A stretch of 64,000 nucleotides of DNA from Gari tellinella (GCA_922989275.2 OV277864.1:26671550-26735549); one strand, 5' to 3'. Shown: positions 36,561 through 49,984, numbered from the stretch's first letter. Program-made: numbers and translations. Notes: generated from the letters alone by a model not told the origin.

Positions 36561-38880
36561 CTGGAATTCAAAACAGATACATCACTAGTTTAATTCTATA
36601 GCCAGGTAAATCCGCTGCATATAACATATAATGATTATTACTGTCAAACTTGTGTAATATGCCTATCTGGTCATGGATAGTCCTTAAGCTGTTCCTCCAT
36701 TTTAAGCCAGATGTGCAACTCACATGTATAACTTTATCTAACTTTAAATCAGGATACTGCTTTAATTAAATAAATCAAGATGATAGTAAAGTAGAAGACT
36801 TTTTAAATAGCTTTCTGCTTCACTGTCCTTGCTGTTTGAGTATACGTGCCCTATATGAAGTCTCAATCACATGTATACTACTGTATATATGTTTTAAGAT
36901 TAATTATGGCCAATGTTAAAGTTGTGGATAGACAAACTGAAAGACACTGAACAAACATATTAATATGCCTCAACTAAGTAATGCAGGGGCATAAAAATGA
37001 GCTTCATGCTATTTCAGTACAAAATAATAATTAACACAAGACTGACTGTATTAGTTAACAAACAGTGTGAGCCTCATAAGAGAGCTCCTGAGGAGCTCTC
37101 TGATCTGTGTTTACACTGTTTTCAAGACAATAGTCATAAACTGATTTCTAGGATAAAATTTCAAAAAAAATATTCATGTTTATGCAGGTAACAACACTTA
37201 AAAACAGATATCTAGAATTTACAAACCTAATTATACTAATAAAGGTACAGATTATAATTTTATGACTTACATGTAATTAAAATCAGATGCATCAATTTTT
37301 CTTGGAAATCTACATTATAACTTAAAGCCACCATTTTTCTTTCAAAATAGTAGATCAGATAAAACATGTACCATGCCACAAACAAAATATTCCAAATGCA
37401 TGTAAAAAAAATCTACGTAATATTTTAATATTATTACATGTATATCTATTCATGCCATAATCATAAATAATTGTAAAAATATTATTATTTGAATTTCATG
37501 TATAAAGACTGCCATCCAAACAAGTTAGTGAAATATAATATATATGACTGACATCATGTTATAATCATGTCACGTGCCACCTAGTGATCGATGCAATAAC
37601 AAATACAATAATTTATGTGCCATTAAATTTCTTTTCTTTATTCAAGGTGAAGGAAAAGGTTTTTAGGTTATTACACACAATCAATTTCAATGTGTAATAT
37701 GAGTCTTAAATCTATAACCCCATAACCTGTTTCTAGTTTTGAAGATAGGTATAACCACTTAACTCATTGTGTCCTAGTGACGCATATATGCGTCCTCTGC
37801 CAAAAGTGTACCACTGAAGAGTACACTTGTCTAATGCAAACAGTGAAGTCCCTGATTAGAGGGCTCCTGCAGGAGCCCTCTAATCGGGGACTTCACTGTT
37901 TCTCATTTTGTAATATATTATAAAAAACAACCCTGAATATTCTAAAATGGACCAGTCTTTATTGTAAACTGGAATTTTCCATTGGAAGTTTCAGGGGATA
38001 ATGAGTTAAAGCAGGTTGAAATTAAAGCAGAATGCATGTGCCTTAACCCTTTGAGCCCTAGTCCCACATAAAGACATCCTTTTCAAACAGTGTACATATG
38101 AATTGTACACTTGTCATGTGCAAACCGTGAAGACACAGATCAGAGGGCTTTGTCATAATGCCAAACCTAAACAAAAACAACCCTTAACCCATTACCCCAT
38201 AGCCTGTTTCTAGTATTGAAGATATGTGGCTACTTAAAGCAGGTTGAAAGTCGAGCAGAATGTGCCTTAATGCATATTCTGCTTTACTTTCAGCCTGCTT
38301 TAAGCTATTTTCTACTACTATATAGAAACTATTTCTTATGATTTTTATTTGTGACAGTAACAAATTGGAACTATTTTCTTCAGTGGAGGAATTAATTAAA
38401 GGCATAAAAAGGCGTATTTATGAGGTAATGGGTTAAAAGTCAGAAATGGACTAGACATTAATGGAAACTGGAATTGTCCATTTAAAGTTTCAGGGAGGTA
38501 AGAGTTAAGGCACAGTCATGTCTTGTATGCACCATTATATTTTTATTGTAGTGGTTACTATGGGGCATTCTGCTTTACTTTTAACCTGCTTTAAGTGGTT
38601 ATATATCTATCTTGAAAACTAGAATCATTCCTGGCTTTGGGGTAATGTGTTAAAATGGGTAATATAATAATATCACTAATAAATAAGGCACTTATGTGAA
38701 GGAAAGGGTTAGAAGATTGTACTGTCTTAAACTAATAGCTAAATGGGTGTAACTACAGGATTAAATGAACAGGCGCTATACAGAATTATGTCTCTACTAA
38801 ATACATGTATACTAAATGTGTTATATATTCTACAGGAGAATAGGTATATTTGTTACTTGGTAATACAATTATGTTATATG
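36561..38880. repeat. DCTN3 upstream region, repeat mosaic
   Basis: Family B copies at 37758-38008 and 38046-38507 (the latter split by a family A copy), a short stem gagctcctgaggagctc at 37082-37100, and a right-half family A fragment at 38566-38655. No DCTN3 first exon recognised. Confidence 0.55.
38184..38436. mobile_element. Family A MITE inserted in a family B MITE at TTAA
   Basis: Left junction caacccTTAAcccattaccc, right junction aatgggTTAAaagtcagaaa. The uninterrupted B copy at 46450-46702 reads caacccttaaaagtcagaaa, so the insertion duplicated TTAA and element ends are CCC...GGG. Confidence 0.9.
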
Positions 38881-38888
38881 GGTTATAC

Positions 38889-40058
38889 TAGAGGTGTGCG
38901 GTTTAACCGGTGTACCGGTAAACCACGGTACGAAACGGCCGTGGTACGAACCATGGTTTTTTCCGAGAATACCGGTTTTTTACTTGTAATTTTATAGATG
39001 TTTTTTATTGAATAAAAAACGGACAAATAATAAAATTAGTATGATTTAAGATGAAACTAAAGCCTTATAGCTTGATAAATACATTAAATTTTGGAAGTGT
39101 TTATTCTTGTTAGACTCGGAGGATACTTTCGTCCCGATTCAGATCTTATTCTGACGTTATCCCGGGTCATGTCAATGGACCAATTCTCAATGTGATATTG
39201 TCAACAATAAATCCTATTCTCGTAAAGTTTTAATTCCTAATTAGGCTGCAATTATTTTATACAGGCTATTTTTATCATTATAAACTGACTGTCAACTGAA
39301 ATGATCATTTTAAATCGTATCTGAAGTGGTTGTTTTTGACCGAGCTTCGAAGCTTCGATTGAACAATAGAGGAGATTACCTACTTTTACAACAATAACAT
39401 CCGATTCACACCGAATGAGGTTGCCTATGAGAAACGCTTGCTGATTGGTTATATTACACTACCTACAGTAAACAGCCGGACATTTGACCAATCGTGTTTG
39501 TCGTACTGTTGATTCATTCATTGTTCGGAAAATAACAAACAATTGAATGACAGCCAAAGCAGACTTTTGATAGATTGACGTCGGGTTTCGCCATAAAACA
39601 AGGTTAAATAAAATTGACAATCAATATTTTGTTTATTTTGCATGCGTTCTTATTACGTTGTCTTTTGTGTTCATGCATATGATGAAGAAAGAAACCCCCC
39701 ATGCCGATAATAAATGAAAGTGAAGTCCGGCATTATCTATAGATAGAAATAGATAAAATGACAAATTCATTCACTCACGGTGATGGGTGTTCAACGTAAA
39801 TTGTTGGGTTTGATGATTTTTTAAAGTTGTATTTCAGAAACAGTTTGATAGTTACAACTGTTTGTGGGCTGTTACTCGTTGATATTTTTATTGCTTGAAG
39901 GTGAACATTCAGTACCCAGCTCTAGGAGCTACGGCCATATCGCACTCTGTCTATTTGATAGTATGTTTAAATGGCGGTTAACCGTGGTACATACCGTGGT
40001 ATTTATCTAAAAACCGTGGTACACCATGGTTTTTTATTTTCCGCGGTACCCACCTCTA
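38889..40058. mobile_element. hAT-like non-autonomous transposon
   Basis: 1170 bp with inverted ends TAGAGGTG...CACCTCTA, inner inverted sequence rich in taccgtggt / accacggta, and an exact 8-bp target duplication GGTTATAC at 38881-38888 and 40059-40066. No transposase frame is visible. Confidence 0.88.
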
Positions 40059-40625
40059 GGTTATACATGTATATAATACATCTGCTTAGCATATTTGAAA
40101 GAAGGCTAAATAGTGTGGGGAAAGGAACACATAGATTAGTACAATGGTGAGCATGTTATTCTTTCTAAACAATTTTTAGTGCAAACGTGATTGAATACAA
40201 TGAAGAAAATGATCAGTTACTGAAAGTTTTGATGATTTTTCTTCAGCTTATTTGCAAAAAATTTGGAGCCTGATCAGATAAGGGTTTTTAACCCAGCATC
40301 TGATCAGCCTCATAACTGTCTGCAATAGACATATATAAGTAATGTAAGTTTTTAAATGTGTTTATAAGGAAAAAATATGTCTTTCCCACATTAGAAGCAG
40401 TGCTCCAGATATGAGTGAATAAACCAATATACATTTCACAAAAAAAAATCCCATAATTTCTCTGATGATCTTAATATGTTGTGACTTATACTCATGAAAA
40501 TAATCTCTTCAAGATTATTCAATTGAGAAGTCACTAGTTACATCATATGTTTGGTTGAAGCAAGTATATAAGTATTCAAACATAATCACTCTTCTTATCT
40601 GGAGTGCTGAGTATAGCTATAAAAC

Positions 40626-40934
40626 AGGGGCCCGTTCATAAAACTTTGTACGACAAAAATGGTCGTAAGTCAAAATTTAAAGAAACATTGAATTTCTGAT
40701 TTCTCAATCTAATCCTGTTTTGTGACATCTTTTTGGAGTCGTCTAAAAATGCATTTTATTTCTGATTTCTCTTTCTAATCCTGTCTGGTGACATCTCTTT
40801 GGAATAATCTTTTCAAGACGATTCCCAGGAGATGTCACAAGACAGAATTAGATGGAGAAATAAATACTAACTGAAACTGTTATTATCTGACTTACAACAA
40901 CATTTGTCGTACAGAGTTTTATGAAACGGCCCCC
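40626..40934. mobile_element. Family D MITE
   Basis: Ends ggggcccgttcataaaactt / aagttttatgaaacgg-type, target-gtcgtaagtca inner repeats, and two half-stems of gacatctctttgga type. Confidence 0.75.
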
Positions 40935-41393
40935 TCGCAGACCTGTGTTATCCAGTATATAAAATATCTCATAAAACAAACACTGTTTATGGTAAGTATA
41001 GGAAACATGTTAGCCCTTTTCCTCCTACAGAATGTATTTGTGTATATTGGTACTTTTTGAAAACATTGTAGACCCAGATTAGGCAGCTCCTAAAGAAGCT
41101 GTCTGACCAGGGTCTGCACTGTTCATATAGTTTCTGACATTCAGTCTGCTATGAGTCTGCACTCTTAAGTCTTTATTTGAGAATGTTTCCTTATTTTATT
41201 AGCCAATGTAATAGTTAAGATGGTATATGTTGAACATGGGTGAAGTTGAATATATGACATTTCAGCAGGAAAAGGGTTAAACTATAATTAAATATTATAA
41301 TTAATTGTATAATTTTATAAGTTTAACATTTTTTGTGTAAAAAAAAGTGAATTCAAATGTATGTTGAAACATTTGCTTGACAAAAATGCCTCA

Positions 41394-41641
41394 TTAACCC
41401 TTTCCCTTATAGAAGCGACTTTTAGCGTATTTAATTTATTCCTCCGCTGAAGAAAACAGTTCCAATTCATACCCTAAAAAACAATTACCATAACAAATAT
41501 TTTATATAGCCTAACAGATGGTAGTTTAAAGCAGGCTGAAAGTAAAGCAGAATGTGCCTTAAGGCACATTCTGCTTTACTTTCAACCTGCTTTAAGTGAT
41601 CACCTGTCTTTAATATTATTAATAGGACCGTAAAGGGTTAA
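41394..41641. mobile_element. Family A MITE (full length)
   Basis: ttaaccctttcccttatag to gtaaagggttaa with perfect stem aaagcaggctgaaagtaaag around tgccttaaggca. Confidence 0.8.
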
Positions 41642-41953
41642 ACCAACAAAGAAAGTATTATTGGTTGTGAACAAACTTGCCAAAACCAGAAAACTAGAAC
41701 AGAGAGTCCCAAAAAATAAAACACAAACCAACTAAACACAAACAAACTTAATTAATAGAACAATTCAAAACTGTGTGTTTAAAATGGGAAATGGAAAAAC
41801 TTTTGACTAGTAATTAAGTTATTCAAGTTTTCAAAACCAACTTTAAAGACATAAAATCAAATGACAAAATGTCTATAATATAATATTGAAAAATTGAAAT
41901 ATAAGAAGAGTGATGATTACTGAAAGATGTCTTGTTAGAAAGAGACTGCAGCT

Positions 41954-42110
41954 TTAACCCATTACCCCATAGCCTGTTTCTAGTTTTGAAGATATTTGAT
42001 CACTTAAAGCTGGTTGAAAGTAAAGCAAAATGTGCCTTAAGGAACTATTTTCTTCAGTAGAGATATTAATTAAAGGCGTAAAAATGTGTATTTATGGGGT
42101 TATGGGTTAA
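41954..42110. mobile_element. Family A MITE, internally deleted
   Basis: Both ends present, but the right side of the core hairpin is missing (jump from tgccttaag to gaactattttc). Confidence 0.75.
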
Positions 42111-42368
42111 TGAATACATGTAGTTTTAGGACTACACTTTGTGACTTTAGCCAGGTAATTAGTGTAGAAACCTTAAATTACACATGATTACGAAAATCTT
42201 CTTTACATTTGAAAGACCTTATATTAAAGTGAAAATTTTCAAATAAAACATTTTCCAAAAAACTTCAATATATTCAATACACTGTGTTATTGATTACTTC
42301 ATGTAGTCAGCACATTAAAAGCCAGTTAAAAAGAATCCAGACAATATAATTTTTTTGTTAAATTTGTA

Positions 42369-42757
42369 CAGTAAAACCTCTCTATTATGGACAATAAATT
42401 GTGAATTACTAGGTGTTTCTGACAGGTGAGTAAAAACAAGGTAGTACTTAGTAAAACAGCTTTCTGTTTAACTGTCACCTTACTTTAAACTGCCTGGGAC
42501 CTGTCCATTATACCATCAAGTTTAGTGGTCCAGGGCTCCAGATAAGAGGGAGTAAACTGAATAAATCCAACATATTCTTGCTTAGTTCAGCACCAAATCC
42601 TAGGATGTAACTACTCATTAGATTGGTCTCCAAACGACAATTCTAGTGAGTAGTGACACCATATATGGTTTAATGCACAAAATAAAGATAAACATTTTTG
42701 AAATACACCCCTTATCTGGGGTCCCGCTGGTGGTGGTAATAGAGATGTTTTACTGTA
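42369..42757. mobile_element. mariner-like MITE carrying a nested family C MITE
   Basis: Starts cagtaaaacctctctattat after TA and ends gagatgttttactg before TA; family C occupies 42531-42725 inside its right arm. Confidence 0.7.
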
Positions 42758-43016
42758 TTATGAAGTCTGGTCACATTTTGGGTATAAACCTTTATAATGT
42801 GCACCACTTTAATCCATTACTCTATAGTCTGTTTCTAGTTCTGAAGACAGCTAGGTGACATACCACTTAAAATTGATATTGAATTGATGAAAATTTTCAC
42901 TGTAGAATTTATGATTTTTTTAAAACACAAATCACTAGCTAGGTTAATACAGCAGAGATATATTAAGTACTAAATTAAATATGAAGCTCCTCGCAGGAAT
43001 GTGTGTCAAGTTGAGC

Positions 43017-43295
43017 TCTTATAGGGCTCCAAATTGGAAGACTATTTCCCAAGTTAAATATCTTTTTGTCTCCTAAAACTCAATGGCGTGACTAACTACT
43101 CATTTAGAGTACTTGAAGAATTGTATATTATTTACTTAGGTCTAATTCTCCAACGAACCCTATGATGGAACCACTCATTAAAATCATCTCTTTAAGATGA
43201 TTCTTAGATGAGTGTACCAGTCAACATAGGGTTTGGTGGACTCCATCACGGAGCACATGTTTAAATGTACACTCTTATAATCTGGAGCCCTGTCT
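43017..43295. repeat. Family C MITE, diverged
   Basis: tagggctccaaatt start, aaatcatctctttaagatga stem, tctggagccctg end. Confidence 0.6.
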
Positions 43296-43377
43296 AAAGT
43301 AGGATATGAGAAGTACTAGCAAATTCATATAATATAAGTAGCTTATTTACAGCACAATAATAACAGGTTAACTAAAC

Positions 43378-46175
43378 GGTTTATGGTCTCAACGTCCCAA
43401 TACCTCAACGTACCAGACGGAACGTCCCAATTATATGGATGGAACGTCCCACTTTATAAAAAATTATAGAAAATCAGTTTTATTTATACTATTTTTGTAT
43501 AATTTATTGTTTTTGAGATTATTCACGATATATAATCTGATTGATTTAGGATATCTGTTATTACAAAAATGAACACCCGATCGTAGAAAAAATTGCAAAT
43601 AGTACACTCCGACGCCCGTGACGGCAGCTAAAGCTAATCTCCTGATAACCTTTTCAAACAGTTTCATCCAGATTAGAGACCAACTCAATTCTCATCATAT
43701 ATTCCAAACTGTTTGTAAATTGGATATTAATAAAGTCACATATAGAGGATATATTGATTTAAGGAGGCGTCATATTTAGCAGAATTCATTTTCTTTGTTT
43801 TCATCGACGGGCGACTCGAAATGCAGAGAACACCACAGGAAAAGGGTTTTATGTTGTAATAGCGTATTTAAAGGTATCTGTGCACCAGTTTATAAGTCAT
43901 ATATGAATTCCCGCTCAAAAAGATACTTTTATTGTCCAAAAATCGGCGACGATATGAAAAATGCCGATCCTACCTAACCTTCGTAAACACCAACTAAAAT
44001 AAATTTGATGTACTAATATCGTATTTAAAGGCATATATATATTGTTTAAATAACTGTGTCGACACCCCTGTTAAAAAAGGTGGCTTTTCTTGGTTTACCG
44101 TGAATCGCCGATAATTTGAAAATACTCACCTTCCTTAACCTATTCATCCCTGAATGGACAATTCCAGTTTCCAGCTAAGTTTTGTCCATTAATGACTATT
44201 TAGGATTGAATAAGACAATATATTGCAAACTGACATACGAGCAGACATTGGACAGAGGGGCCCTCTGATCAGGTTCCTCACTGTATTCGTATGACATGTG
44301 TACTCTTCATAGGTACATTATTTGTTAATGACGAGTATACTCGTCGTTAGGGCTGAATGTATAAACCTACGAAAAACGCCCCGAGTTCCCCCATTTAAAA
44401 TAGGGGTTATGCATTAATTCTATTTTTGGACTTTTTTCGACAGTCCGATACCGAATACAACATTTAAAATAGGCCATAAAGCCTTATCTATTTGGTTAAG
44501 TAAACAGTGTACACTGCTCAGATGAATCCTTCACGAGTTCTTTGATCAGAATCTGCACTATTTGATGCCCCCGGTATCTATAAATGCGAATGCGTATAGC
44601 GTTGTCAAGTCCGTGTGTCCGTCCGTTAAGTAGACTTTACCGTTTCCTCCAGCATCAATACCACTTACTCAAATCCCTAGATACTTATACAGTTGTTCAG
44701 GGCTCCAGATAAGGGGGGTATTTCAAAAACTAAAATCTTTATTTCTCAATTAAACCCTATCGTGTCACTACTCATTAGAATTGTCTCCATAGGATTTGGT
44801 GGTAAAATGAGTAAGAAAGTGCTGGATTTGTTCAATTTACCCCCTCTTATCTGGAGTCCTGGTTGTTGTCTTTAAGTTACGGGTAAAATATTTAACCCTC
44901 ATCATGTTTTAAATGCGACTTGTCTAATAATTGCAAACAGGTTGTTTCCAGATCTGGATCCAAACTATTTGTCACTCATTTCAACTTTTCTTCTTTTTCA
45001 AATGCATGAAAACTAGTTTTCAGCTTATCAGACAATATGTTTAAAAAAGACGACAATTCAGCATGAACACGTTAAAAACTCTTTGATCAAATCTTCGAAG
45101 TTAGCCGACTTCGCTTCCCCGCTCAACATATTCAACTCACAAGTAGAGTTTGTTGTTTTCTAAAAGTGATTGACAGCGGATTTTACTAATAATTATCCAA
45201 TTGAAATGCACCTTTTGGGAGCATGAAACTTTCCTATTAGGGTCCAGATGTGAAATTAACAAATGGATAACGTTTCTAAATCTTCGAGTTACGATGTTCT
45301 TGTGTATGTAATGAGTTTACACGCAGTGATCTGTGAATGATTTTCTGGAATTTTACGAAAAATGCTGAAGATAAAAAATAAACTTGGCGAAAACAAAACA
45401 CTTTTCATGGGAGTATAATTATAAGGTAAATCGTTAATTTCATTCAAGTGTCATATATAAACCAATAACTTGCTGTCTAATTATGATCTATTATGATATC
45501 AATATCTTTTTTTTTATAATGGCAATTTCGAATTGGAATTGAACGTTTGCTAAATAAATGAAACAAGTTGGAAGTTGGTTTCTGTGTGAATCAATCAGAC
45601 ATTTAAAAACGTTAAGAAACGTTAAGAAAGTCGAAAACATTTGAACAATTTATCAAAGCGTGCCGATGTTCACACCCTCGCGAAAAATATGCTATGCGAT
45701 TATCAGCGCGTGCCGAATACACAGTCAGTGGCATATTAGACTTGACACGTGTATTTGTTACGCCTCTCGTCTGCAACTTTTCCCTTTCATGTATGCCGAC
45801 ATTTCAAAGAGTGTAATCGTAGACATGAAACATATACACAGTGAAAAATGGTAGCTACTTGGGTGTGGCATTAGCGAAAGGAAACTTATCTTCTACGAAA
45901 TACGAAGATTAATGCGATGCTATAAGTGGATAAAACAACCCCGACTAACGGAGGATAATACTCACATAGGAACATCGTATGTACACAGTATGTAAGCAAA
46001 AAATATTTCATTTAATCCCAGTTACTCATTTAAATCACTATTTCACGTTTGCATCAATTAATAATTGTCAAATACGAGTGATATATATAATTTTTTAAAA
46101 ATGGCACGTTGGATCCACAAATGGTACGTTGATGTAGTGGGGCGTTGATGCGATGGGGCGTTGAGACCAGACACC
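43378..46175. mobile_element. 2.8-kb DNA transposon with 8-bp target duplication
   Basis: Target duplication AACTAAAC at 43370-43377 and 46176-46183. Ends GGTTTATGGTCTCAACG and, complemented, GGTGTCTGGTCTCAACG. Subterminal short repeats: aacgtccca three times at the left and ggcgttga twice at the right. Other MITEs are nested (family B at 44140-44365, family C at 44697-44862, a hairpin repeat fragment near 44900-45050). No transposase recognised, so non-autonomous or decayed; superfamily unresolved. Confidence 0.75.
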
Positions 46176-46449
46176 AACTAAACCATACAGGTCTGTATGC
46201 ACTAGCGTTTAATCTTTTGATAATGCAAGTATATAAATATGTGATCTTGTGACAGATGTCACATTTACAAATTCATTTAAGTCAGTGTTATGTTGCTTAA
46301 TCTGTCAAATCAGTATATATACTCCTATACTGTATACAACTTTGACAGATACAATTAAATATATATTCCAATTTGTACACAGATTGAAATTAGTTAAGTG
46401 TTTTAAGATCGAGTCCAATTGCTATATAATATATGAAGTCACTGACCCT

Positions 46450-46702
46450 TAACCTTTTGAACCCTAGTCCCGCATATTGGCGTCCTTTTCAAACAATGAA
46501 CATGTGAATAGTACACTTGTCCTGTGCAAACAGTGAAGACCCAGATCAGAGGGCTCCGAAAGGAGCCCTCTGATCAGGGTCTTAATTCACTGTTTGTCAT
46601 AATGCCAAACATTGACAAATACAACCCTTAAAAGTCAGAAATGGACTAGACTAAAATGGAAACTGGAATTGTCCGTTTAAAGTTTCAGGGAGGAGAGAGT
46701 TA
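46450..46702. mobile_element. Family B MITE, reference copy
   Basis: ttaaccttttgaaccctag to gggaggagagagttaa; core stem gatcagagggctccg / ggagccctctgatc inside gtgaagaccc / gggtctt. TTAA at both ends. Confidence 0.82.
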
Positions 46703-46928
46703 ATATACTGATCACAGACAATTAAAATAATAAGTCTGATTAACCAATAAGTGATTTTGTAACTGCACACATAGTTTAATTTATCAGATTGATAGCTGCT
46801 TCTAAAGTGTTAGCAATTAACCAGATGATCAAAAACATTCAGTATAAATGTGCATTGCATGTCCACACAACTATCAATCATGAATTGTCAATTTCAATTG
46901 ACATCTAGGTGTTTAATATTGATATATA

Positions 46929-47143
46929 CAGTAAAACCTCTCTATATATAACGGCCACTAAAACGAGGGCTAATTGATTGTATAAATGACAGGTGTCGTG
47001 ACAGCTTAAAGCAAGGTGACCATAAAACAGAAAGCTCCTATAGGAGCTTTCTGTTTTACTGTCACCATGCTTTAAGCAGTCACCTGTCGAAAACACCTAA
47101 TAAATGACCACACTTTAGTGGTTGTTATAGAGAGGTTTAACTG
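46929..47143. mobile_element. mariner-like MITE (TA-flanked)
   Basis: cagtaaaacctctctatata and tatagagaggtttaactg ends between TA dinucleotides; perfect core stem aaacagaaagctcctatag and its complement. Confidence 0.82.
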
Positions 47144-47169
47144 TAGTTATTATCTACTTCCAAAAATGA

Positions 47170-49880
47170 CCAAACACTGGAACCCATGAGCCTCAGATAA
47201 TAAAAGTATTTCAAATACTAAAATCCTTATGACTCCTCCACACCCTATGATGAAACTTTGACTCATTAAATTTAGAATAAAACAATTTAACAATGTAGTC
47301 ATAAACCAATGGTTCCAATCATGAGTAGAAACAACATAGGGTTTGGTGGTTACATAAAGGGGGTAAAACTGAAAACAACTTATTGAAAACTGCTCTTATC
47401 CTGAGCCCAGGGAATTTCTAGGTAATAATCATAAATTATGACCTATATACATGTTATATCACTGTTTTCCCATAATAATTCAACCTCTGCCTGCAAAGAT
47501 TGTTAAAATAAAGTTGAAATAAAATATATATTTTGAAGAAAAAATAAGAATAAACAGAAACGTGGAGTTTTTAACCCATTACAACAAAAGAAGTAGATCT
47601 TTTTCTAAACAGAGAAAAAGGTTCAACCTGCAAAACAGATCTGTGTCAGTGACTTTATGCCCCCAATTTTCCCAAATGATAACAGGTTACAGCCAGTAAA
47701 ATCCATTTAATTAATATAATCTTCAGCAGGAATTTAGGAGAAAGCAAACTTATTATTGCATTGATTAGTTGCAAAAGCTTCAGACCACACATCCTTGTGA
47801 GAGGTTTCATACATATAATACGTACCAGTGAGAGTTGTCCTTCCTAAAGTATACAGGCACAACGAAAACACACAACAGTTAGAAATTGGGGAAATGCATA
47901 ATGCACTACAAATACAACATACATAAATAAATACAAACTACTAGTGTTTCATGTTTATCAAAGAAAGATAAATCATTTTCTATATGTATGGAAACTGTAC
48001 TTTAAAACAGAGAGATGTTAACAAACGCAAAATAATAACAGATATAATAACCAGAAAATCGTATCAGTCTGTAAAATAAGCAGTTAAATTGTATAAACAA
48101 TTAAAGCCAGCATATTGACAGGTTGCTCTTATTCAAACCATTATTCCATAAATATATATGCATTTTTATGCATCTAATTTATTCCTCCACTGAAGAAAGT
48201 AATTCCACTTTCAGGCACTTTGTACAATCATAAATTTGTACCATAAGAAAGTTGATATTGTCTTGTATCTATCCTAGCAAATGGTAGCTATACAGCAGGC
48301 TGAAAGTAAAACAGAATGTGCCGTGTGGTGCATTTTGCTAATTTCAACATGCTTTAAATGGTTACTGCTGTCTTCAGAACAAGATACACAGACTATTGGG
48401 TAAAAACAGGCTGCAACTCAAAGTAAAGCAAAAAGCTCCTTCAGGAGCTTTCTTCTACTTTAAGGCTGTTTAAAATTTAACCAAACTGAAATGCTGAGTT
48501 GACAGTCTTTTTTGTTACCATTCAGTCAATTGGAATTTCAAATCAAGTATGGTATCATATTATGTAACAGGAAGTTCAGGAACCCTTTTATTATAAGGAC
48601 AACCAGTTTTTTACTTTGAGTAACACTTTAGACTTTTACACTAAAGCCTGTTTCCTTGTTTTGAAGACAGGTGACCACTTAAAACAAGTTGAAAGTAAAG
48701 CAGAATGTACCTTAATATGGAACATTTTGCTTTACTTTCAGCCTGCTTTTAGTTACCATGTGCTAGAATAGAAAATACTCCTTACCTTACACATTCATGT
48801 ATAAATTAGAAACTAACTATTTTCATTAGTGGAGATAAAATGCGTATGAACATGTATCTATGTATTAAAAGAAAGTATTTGTGCAAAGGATAACCAAAAT
48901 CAAAAAGCCAATTTCACAGACAGTGTCATATCAAAATTAACTGAAACGGAAAGCTGTTTTAGATACAGGCTGCTGGCAGGTGCAGTATGTTAGCACTTCT
49001 AATTCTAAAAGTATTCCTTATCAATCTTAATGAATGTAAACTCATAAAACTTATCAAAACATCAATATTTCATTGAGCATGTATGTTTATAAGATAACTA
49101 AATTTACAGCTACTTACTTGAAAACTTGCAACATAGATCTATCTTTTCGCATGTTAATTTTAGTAAATCTATAAAATACCTGTATTAATCATGAAAATGT
49201 TCCTCTACTTTAAGTATGCATGCTCTATTTTTTAAATTGATTGAAATTATTGACAAGCAAATTATAACGAGAATTACGAGATGAAACAACATGCAGGTAG
49301 ATAATAATAAATTACTTTATGTCAATTTGTCCATTCTAGGACCAGTCATGCATCATGCCACATACATCTAACGATTGTCATTCATCAATGTTTTAACCCT
49401 TCTACATTGAATTTTAAAAATAGACTATTCTATTTCTACTTAAAAATAATAATGAGCAGTTTAATTTGACTTTTAGGCCTATTCATAGATAATAATTCAG
49501 AAAGAAAAGAGAAGAAAAAACAGTACAGACCAGTTGATCGAAATCTACACTGTTTGCAAGGTTTTGTAACTTTAAATAACCTGGTTTCAAGCATAGAAAG
49601 AGTTATTTCAAAACATGCGCACTGATATTTAGAAGGGACCATTATTGTAATATTTTATTTAATATGGTAAAGTACAACATACACCTGGTTTCCCATTTTA
49701 ACTAACATTGATACACCGGTATGCCACTTTCCCATATTAGAAATGTTTACAGAACTGCAGAAAAACAAATTTGAAGTTGCAGGCAGTGATAATAATTCAA
49801 GATATTCTTCCCAACAATATGTGTCCATTAAAACTGAGCTAACTAGCACACACGCGATGACTGGTAGCAAGAAATAGCAA
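47170..49880. repeat. Gene-poor stretch with MITE fragments
   Basis: Family C-like piece at 47185-47412, family A-like copies at 48138-48402 and 48640-48860. The rest is AT-rich and I see nothing else supportable. Confidence 0.5.
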
Positions 49881-49984
49881 GATTGAGAATCTGGACAGGT
49901 TTTGTGCTTTGGATGGGACTTGGGGTGCGCGGACAGGGGTTAAAATACCAATGTAAAGTCAGACAGGTACCTAGGAGACTTCCC

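Noticed and set aside
37270..37335. ATG-initiated minus-strand stretch with donor gtaagt, as DCTN3 exon 1
   Set aside because: Phase 1 at the donor, whereas the next exon needs phase 0, and the sequence does not resemble the family.
43464..43688. Minus-strand frame as a DCTN3 first exon
   Set aside because: Does not match the expected coiled-coil N-terminus and sits inside a transposon.
43378..46175. Virus-like or Polinton element
   Set aside because: No capsid, polymerase or integrase frames; it is a short transposon with nested MITEs.
47818..47850. 18-nt micro-exon candidate between acceptor and gtacgt on the minus strand
   Set aside because: Phase would fit DCTN3 but the six residues do not resemble the family and such a call is easy by chance.
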